In this document: piece after piece, positions 58,135 through 64,000 of the stretch | Layout: every line of letters starts with the position of its first letter | Position numbering within the stretch: the stretch's first letter is position 1 | Assembly (NCBI GenBank): GCA_021442155.1 | Contig: CM038222.1 | Span: 58,006,266 to 58,070,265, forward strand | Length of the DNA: 64,000 nt | Direction of reading: 5' to 3' | Origin: Cymbidium sinense | Lineage: Eukaryota; Streptophyta; Magnoliopsida; Asparagales; Orchidaceae | Position numbers and translations under genes: made by a program | The notes under the pieces: model-generated | Seen by the model: the letters and a program-made list of their open reading frames with translations, nothing else | Told to the model about the DNA's origin: nothing | The model's database searches: none

Positions 58135-58240
58135 AAACTCAAACTCAAAAGAAAAAGAAAATGAAAAAAAAAAGTAAAAGAAAAAGAAAAGAAAAGTGAA
58201 AATCCAAGTGAACAAGAAAGGAAAATTGAAGAAGAAATAG
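58135..58240 (+). repeat. Purine-rich tract between protease and RT, third element
   Basis: AAAGAAAAAGAAAATG-type sequence, almost pure A/G, at the same place as 3343-3440 and 17289-17420. Sequence before it (58020-58130) is broken linker with a readable LVREIEIYEDAPTIFLKTPF. Confidence 0.65.
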
Positions 58241-58266
58241 AGCCGCATATCACATTCCACCCATGG

Positions 58267-58770
58267 TTCATTCCTTCATATGGACATGTGCGTAGAATGA
58301 CTCAACCTCCACCAAGCAAAGGTAGAGGTAGAAACAGAGGTAGTTTTAGAGGTGGAAGGCCCCTTGGTTGGCCATCAGCCAATAAGGGTTATGTTTCAGT
58401 TTGTAAGAGTACCCCTACAATTCACATAGACTTGGAATCCAACTCGAAAGATGAGTCTAATGTGACTAGCATACCAGCCAACCCCTCTCAATGGGTTTTG
58501 TTGGAGGTGACACTCAAGCCAGATAGCAATGAAGACCGGCCCTCCAGACAAAGCAAAGTATTTGAATCTAATGTATGTAAAACTATCAGGAAGCAGTTGC
58601 GAACCTTAGCTTTAACTTCACTTTCACCCCCAAAAGTTAAAGGTTTAGTAGGTAAGGAAACTCCTAAGAGTTCCAGTGATAAGAAGCTGAAGAGATTCTT
58701 CTAGGATCCTCCTCCTCAAATTCTGAAGTTGATTTAGAACTTGAAGAGAATTCATATAAAGAATAATGGA
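58267..58770 (+). pseudogene. Protease-RT linker with Arg/Gly-rich block, third element
   Basis: The open piece 58288-58701 begins MRRMTQPPPSKGRGRNRGSF, then RGGRPLGWPSANKGYVSV. The Arg/Gly block is better kept than in the outer copy. STPTIHIDLESNSK, SQWVLLEVTLKPD and KQLRTLALTSLSPPKVKGLV follow, ending at a TAG at 58702. The homology stops at about 58768; no RT follows in this window on this strand, so the element is truncated. Confidence 0.7.
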
Positions 58771-58810
58771 GAAATATTCCTGATAAGGGATCAAAGTCTC
58801 CATTCAAATT
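58771..58810 (-). other. Junction with inverted PBS remnant
   Basis: Read on the minus strand: LTR end, AATTTGAATGGAGACTTTGA, then TCCCTTATCAGG. This is a decayed primer-binding site and the first leader bases of a minus-strand element, fused directly to the truncated third element. The exact breakpoint is within about 58766-58774. Confidence 0.55.
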
Positions 58811-60246
58811 TGTTGGTGAGAAATGAAAAAGAATAAGACCCTTATAGAAATTCATCTATTTAGATGCCATGCAGACCACTAGTGTATTTTCAGTGGATCG
58901 AGTATGTCATCAAGTATAGTGTACTCTCAAAAGATAGAAGTCACTACCCTTTAATGGACCAATCACCTCAATAAGGACTCTAAGATGGGTCTGCATGTAG
59001 ATTCTTCCCTACTTTACATGGAAAAAGTAAAGGTGGTTTATTTTAAACTAGTTTGTTAAGTTCTCAGCAAGCCCATAGTTAATTACATCCTAAGGACGGA
59101 TCCTTTAGAAAACTCTCAAGGTAAATGATCATTGTCTTTGAAGATTTCAATAGGAAGGACTATCAATCGATTGATTCATTTTGAAGATCAAATGGGATTG
59201 ATCAAAAGAGAGAGTTATTATCAAGCCAAAATGGAAGATAAGTAGAGATGCTACGATGCTAGAAACCTAGCATCTCAAACTATCCTATAGTTGGGCTTAC
59301 ATTTTGAAATTGATTTGTTTGTTTGAGTTATTTTCATTAGAATTTTAGACTTAAGATTCCTTAACATAAGATTAAGAAATGCCTAAGAGGTGAGGAATTA
59401 TGCTTATGGCCCACAAAGGAGAAGCAACCTAACCTAAATCTAGGGAGCTTCAAGGGTCAAGCACAACCTAAATCTAAGGCAAAATGGTAATTGGTTTGCC
59501 TCACAAGAGAGGACAAACCACACGCTTGGACTTACAACCTCCTGGGGTGGCCAACCAACTCCTCCTATGATTTTAAATACATGTAGGTAAGTCTTTATGC
59601 TTATGCAAGATAGCTAGGTTGTTGTTAATTTAGAAAGAGACTAAGTCCTTGAACTCATTCCCTAAAGAGACTAGATCATGTAAATGGACATGCTTCAAAT
59701 GACCTAAATCTAATGCAATTCAAATTTCATTTTATTTTCATTTTGGACAAATATTTTGACTGAGGCTAATAGGATTCATATGACTAATGTATGAGAAATC
59801 AGATTATTGGCCAAAATCAGCGAGAAGGGAGGAGGTGAGTTTCCATCATGGCTCTCAAAAGTCAAGCTAAGTTTCTCTGGCAAAGGTAGAAGCCCTCTAA
59901 TCAAGAGTGAAATAAGATGCATCTGTGCATGATATTATAAAGAAATGCTCAAGCTAAGGGTTGCTAATTCTTTTATCTTGATTTTAAACCTAAGCTTTAG
60001 GTGAGGTTATGAGTTTAATTTTAATTTGAGTTATTAAGTTGGGTAAGATTTATTTTTCTAAAGAGCCTAATCCACATCAGCCATACATAAAGCAAGGAAT
60101 AAAATAGGAAAAGCATGCCACTTAATGCAAAAGCTAAATAAATCATCAACCAATTTATAAAGCTAATCATAAAAAAATAAATGACTATTGTGGTCGGGTA
60201 CCACTACACAAACCCAAAAATATCAAATGTGGGTAGTATAGATCTA

Positions 60247-60254
60247 CTCTTATA
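60247..60254 (-). promoter_or_regulatory. Conserved TATAAGAG block, minus strand
   Basis: Minus strand TATAAGAG, then TAGATCTATACTACCC. Fourth copy of the block at 31220, 42896 and 51968. The GAA-rich block (CTTCTT on the plus strand, 60325-60385) lies about 70-130 bp upstream on the minus strand. Confidence 0.45.
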
Positions 60255-63104
60255 CAACTCAGATTACAAATGAATTAAATTACAATTAATCAAAGGAATT
60301 CATTATTATGGGGGTCTTCAAGCTTTATTCTTCTTTTCTTCTTTCTTCTTTTGGTTCCTTCTTTTGGTTCCTCCTTTGGATGGTTGGATGGTAGATGCTC
60401 CAAGGCTTCACATGGTGCATAAGATAGGATCTTATGACCAATGCTTCATCCTAATCCCATAACAATCATTCCAAAATCCTAATATACAAATTTTAAAAAA
60501 GGAAAAGTGAAAATCTAACTAACACGCAAAATAAAGGTTAGTTAAAACAACCATACAAATCCCAAGCATGTATATTGGACTTATCACCCCACACATGGGT
60601 AAGTCCACGGCATGGATTATGCTTAGGGTATAAGCACCGCAAGCAAAAGCATTTATGTTTTATTTATGATAGCGCCCCTTAAGCACAATCCCCTGCATAA
60701 AAGAATAGTTAGACTAAGAGCATCCTACCATTCATTCTATGAGCATACACCCTAACATCCAGTCTAAAATATATATCATAAAATAAAATATAACATCAAA
60801 CCATGCACCGACCTAACCTAAGCTAGAAGTGGTGACTTAGGCTAATGTGTGTGCTTTGAAGGTTTGTGTGGTATGCTTAGCTATTGGTTTAGGTTTAAAT
60901 TTTTTAAGTATGAAGAATATGTTCAACTTAGAGGTGGGTTTCATTTAAGTTATTAAATCATTTTGGATTAATTTTATTTCATGTTTTGATTTGATTTAAG
61001 TTGATCCTACAATTTATTACTAAGTTATGAAGAGAGGGAAAGAGAAGAGAACTTCTCTTTCCTTCCCTAACCTAAGTAATTTCTAAAGTAGATTCACATT
61101 TTTTTCATTTAGTGAATGTTTTGATTAAATATTTTAATCAATTCTAAGTTTAGATAAACCCTAAACAAATCTGTTCAAAAAGAAAGCATTTTAAGATTAA
61201 ATAAAATGAATCAAAATTCACATAACACACATTACTTCATTTCTTTCCCAACATATATAACATGCATATGGATGGACCCTAAGCATATCTATACATGCAA
61301 ATGAGAATATTTAACACATTTATGATGCATGCTAAGTAATCCATTTAAGAAAATTTAGAAGTTGAATATGCATGATTTTTCTTAAGTAGAAAGGGTTTTT
61401 CTTATCCAAATTTTCACATACATACATGAAAGTAAGAAAGGCATAAGTGAGTACAGATCATTGTTAACCAGGTGTAAGGTACAAGACCTACTTAGGCTAC
61501 TTAAAGCCTCACAACCTGGGTTGTCCGGACTAATATACTTTTTCTTAAATACAAATATATGTATAAAAAGAAATGAAATAGAAGAGGAAAATGCAAAATA
61601 TTTAATGGATTCATTTTGTTTATGTAATTTATGTATGCAATATAGTAATCCTTCTTAGTGATAGCATAGGATGAATAGGTATGGAATTAAGTAAGTGTTG
61701 GGTTCTTTTCAAATGAACTCTACATCTTACCAAGTCCTATTCAAAACTATGCTAACATAAGAACGAAAGGGAACCTATGCTAAGAATACCTTTATAATAT
61801 ATCACATGCAAGCTTATAATTAAAATATAAGTAGCATACTTTTAGATTCGATATTTGATTTATATGTTTTGAAAATAATTTGGATTTAGTAGTGATAATA
61901 GCCACTCATATTTCTACTTTAGCCAACACATGCAAATTTGACATAAAGTAAACAACTTCATTTTAAAATTTGAATTTCAAAATTATGAATGCATGAATCA
62001 CATGACATACAACTTAACATGTTGGGAAAGATCAAAGTAATGAAAGCATGTAAACAAACTCACTTCACTTAAATCCTAAAGACATTCTTAAGGAATAAGA
62101 AAATTTAAAATAAATCAAAGTGAATTTCAAAATGTGATTTTGTTTAGTTTGAAGTTTGATTTAATTTTGAAAAGGTGAGATGAGTTTGCTATTCTAACCC
62201 ATTCCCACATGTGTTTTGATATTTTGTTTAATTTTAGATAATTAAATCCATTTTATGCATTGATTAGGTTAAGGTATGAATTAACTTAATTAACCCTTAC
62301 CTACACCACCTTAATAGAATTAACTAAATAATTATGAGCCAATGAGATGACATAAAACCCATAAGAAATTTAAATTTGCAATGCACCTAATAATGAAAAG
62401 GCCTAATGTAATTTGGCTCACAATTAAAAGTTAATTAAGCTAAGGGTTTAGCTTAAGTAATTTCAAAATACCACACATGTGAATTGGGTTTTGATTTCCT
62501 TAATTGAACTTAGCTATTAAACACCTAAGCATCTACCCAAGGTAGATTAATTAAGTTCTGAACTTTTAGAATTTTGAAAATTGATTAAGGGGATAATTAA
62601 ATTAACCCTTAAAGAGGGGATTAAGGAGATAAGAGGGGTTTAGGGAATAGCTTGGGAAATGCCCCAAAAATATTCCATAAATATTCTACTTACTAGATCT
62701 GACCTTAATCAACCCTAAGCATAAGTTAAAATCACTAATCATACCCTAATTATGCTTAATTATATAAGAAGGGTAATTATGAAATCATATGCAATTTCAA
62801 TAATCCTTCAATAAATCCCAAGAAAATTGGGGAGGAAAGTCATCCCCAAAAATACCCAAGAAATTTGGGATTAAGCAGGGCCTTAATTAAAAAGTAATTA
62901 GCAAAATAAACTTTCTAATAAAACCCAAATTCAGAAAATCATAATTCAAAACTCATCAAAAAATTAATTTTAAAATATTCTAGGTTTGAATTATCTATCC
63001 ATAGATTTTATTTCACATTTTTTTTTGAATTTTTTAGAAAGCGTTATGAATTTTAGAAGATCTCTAGGTTAATTAGGAATTAATTAAGCATTTTAAATAA
63101 TCCC

Positions 63105-63245
63105 TAACTAATCCCTCGCTCACGGCGTGACGCGTGACAGTGGCAGTCAACGTGCTTTACACGTGACACACTATGAGGGGATTACTTAACTTGTCACATC
63201 TCGAGTGTTGGCGGCGGTGCACGCACTGTAATCCTTTATCGTCCG
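63105..63245. other. CpG-rich patch in the minus-strand LTR
   Basis: Clustered CpG (CACGGCGTGACGCGTGAC at about 63120-63137; GGCGGCGGTGCACGCAC at about 63211-63227) at the LTR position equivalent to 27722-28015 and 48815-49110. Confidence 0.55.
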
Positions 63246-64000
63246 ATCAAAGATCTGACTGGGGATCTCCATTTTAAAAGGATATCTAAATAATAATCTC
63301 AGCCCATCTAAAATGCGATGGATGGTGAGATCATCCAAGTTCTTCCCTTGATCAATAGAGACCGTCCATGATCAAGGGGGAGATTCAAGCTCGATCTAGC
63401 ATGGAATCAAACCAAATTCAACCCACGCCATCTAAAGACAGAGAGCAAAAAATCCAATTGTCAAAAATTGATGGGGTAAAATTTCTTTCACAAAGCTCCA
63501 TACCACATTGAGTTTAATGGTCAAAAAATCTCATACTTCATCGAAGGTGATCACCGACGCTTGATTCCCTTGGAGAAGCTTCATCTGGTTGAGATGACTG
63601 CTGAAGTTTTGAGCACTTAAGGTTGAGTGGATCATGGGTCACCCTCCTATGCTTGAGCTTTGATCATATTCAATTTCCTTGCCTCTTGGAATCAACTAGA
63701 GCTTGACTTGGTCACCCAAGTGTGCTGGAAAAGTAATAGAAGGAAATGAAGTGAAAGAAGTTGGCAATTCAATTGGCTCCCATATGCAAAAATCGAGAAA
63801 TGGGAAATGGAATGAGCTCTAGGATGCTATCACTCTGATGGCTCCTAGTCTCACTAGCTCAATCAATTAGAGAATTATTCATTTGTGAATTAGGGGAGTA
63901 TATCTCCCCTTGAAGGATCGACAGACAATGGACATGCCATTTTGATCCAATAATCATGGAGGGCTATTTTTATGAGTGTGCACATGGTCGGGAGCTGGAG

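Larger units (their letters stand above)
58811..64000 (-). repeat. Minus-strand LTR of the same family, continues past window
   Basis: Reverse-complement homologue of the LTRs at 39461-44298 and 44404-53393. 58860-59000 matches the LTR tail, 60380-60470 the segment around 42660-42740, 61240-61330 around 41820-41890, and 63890-63915 the GGGGAGATATACTCCCC element at 48352. On the minus strand it ends CACCAACA at 58811. At least 5.2 kb is present. No gene; scattered open frames are not conserved between copies. Confidence 0.8.

Overview
This window is plant nuclear repeat DNA with no host gene, rRNA, tRNA or CRISPR array that I can support. Almost everything is decayed LTR retrotransposon of one Ty3/gypsy family. 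The domain order Gag - protease - RT - RNase H - second RNase H with an FGDS motif - integrase without chromodomain points to the plant Tat lineage (Ogre/Retand/Tat-like). All reading frames carry stops and frameshifts. The organism is a flowering plant with a repeat-rich genome; I cannot name the species.

Layout. (1) An old outer element supplies 1-3501 (gag and protease) and resumes at 32684 (protease-RT linker, RT, RNases H, integrase to 36753, a repeat-rich 3' UTR, and an LTR at 39461-44298). (2) A younger copy of the same family, 3502-32683, is inserted in that linker. It is flanked by the 5-bp target duplication GATAT, and joining the outer halves restores an alignable sequence. It has a shrunken 5' LTR (3502-5586), a hairpin-repeat leader (5587-6575), broken gag-pol (to 21495), a 4-kb 3' UTR of tandem repeats, and a 7.2-kb 3' LTR (25519-32683). 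(3) A 7.2-kb hAT DNA transposon (6856-14095) sits inside the gag of the younger copy. It has an 8-bp target duplication and a decayed RICESLEEPER-like transposase on the minus strand with a recognisable leader exon and intron. (4) After the outer 3' LTR comes a 105-bp remnant holding a primer-binding site fused to 3'-end internal sequence, then a 9.0-kb LTR (44404-53393), a primer-binding site, a second hairpin-repeat leader, and a gag/protease region that stops at about 58770. (5) From 58771 to the window end an LTR of the same family runs on the minus strand, so this end of the window is a very large inverted repeat.

The most interesting unexplained structure is the leader of this family. 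Between the primer-binding site and gag lie tandem units of about 65-75 bp, each a perfect or near-perfect hairpin. The stems differ in sequence from unit to unit yet stay complementary, while the 9-10 nt loop (TACC(C)AAATT-like) stays the same. That pattern suggests an array of structured RNA (or cruciform DNA) recognition sites. Other unusual points are LTRs of 7-9 kb, dense TTGACC/T (W-box core) clusters in the upstream half of the LTR, a conserved TATAAGGG-plus-palindrome block, a CpG/GATC-dense patch at a fixed LTR position, and a 3' UTR that repeats CCCCAGTGG, the complement of part of the primer-binding site.

Boundaries were worked out by eye from copy-to-copy comparison, TSDs, TG..CA ends and primer-binding sites. 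No alignment or database search was run.
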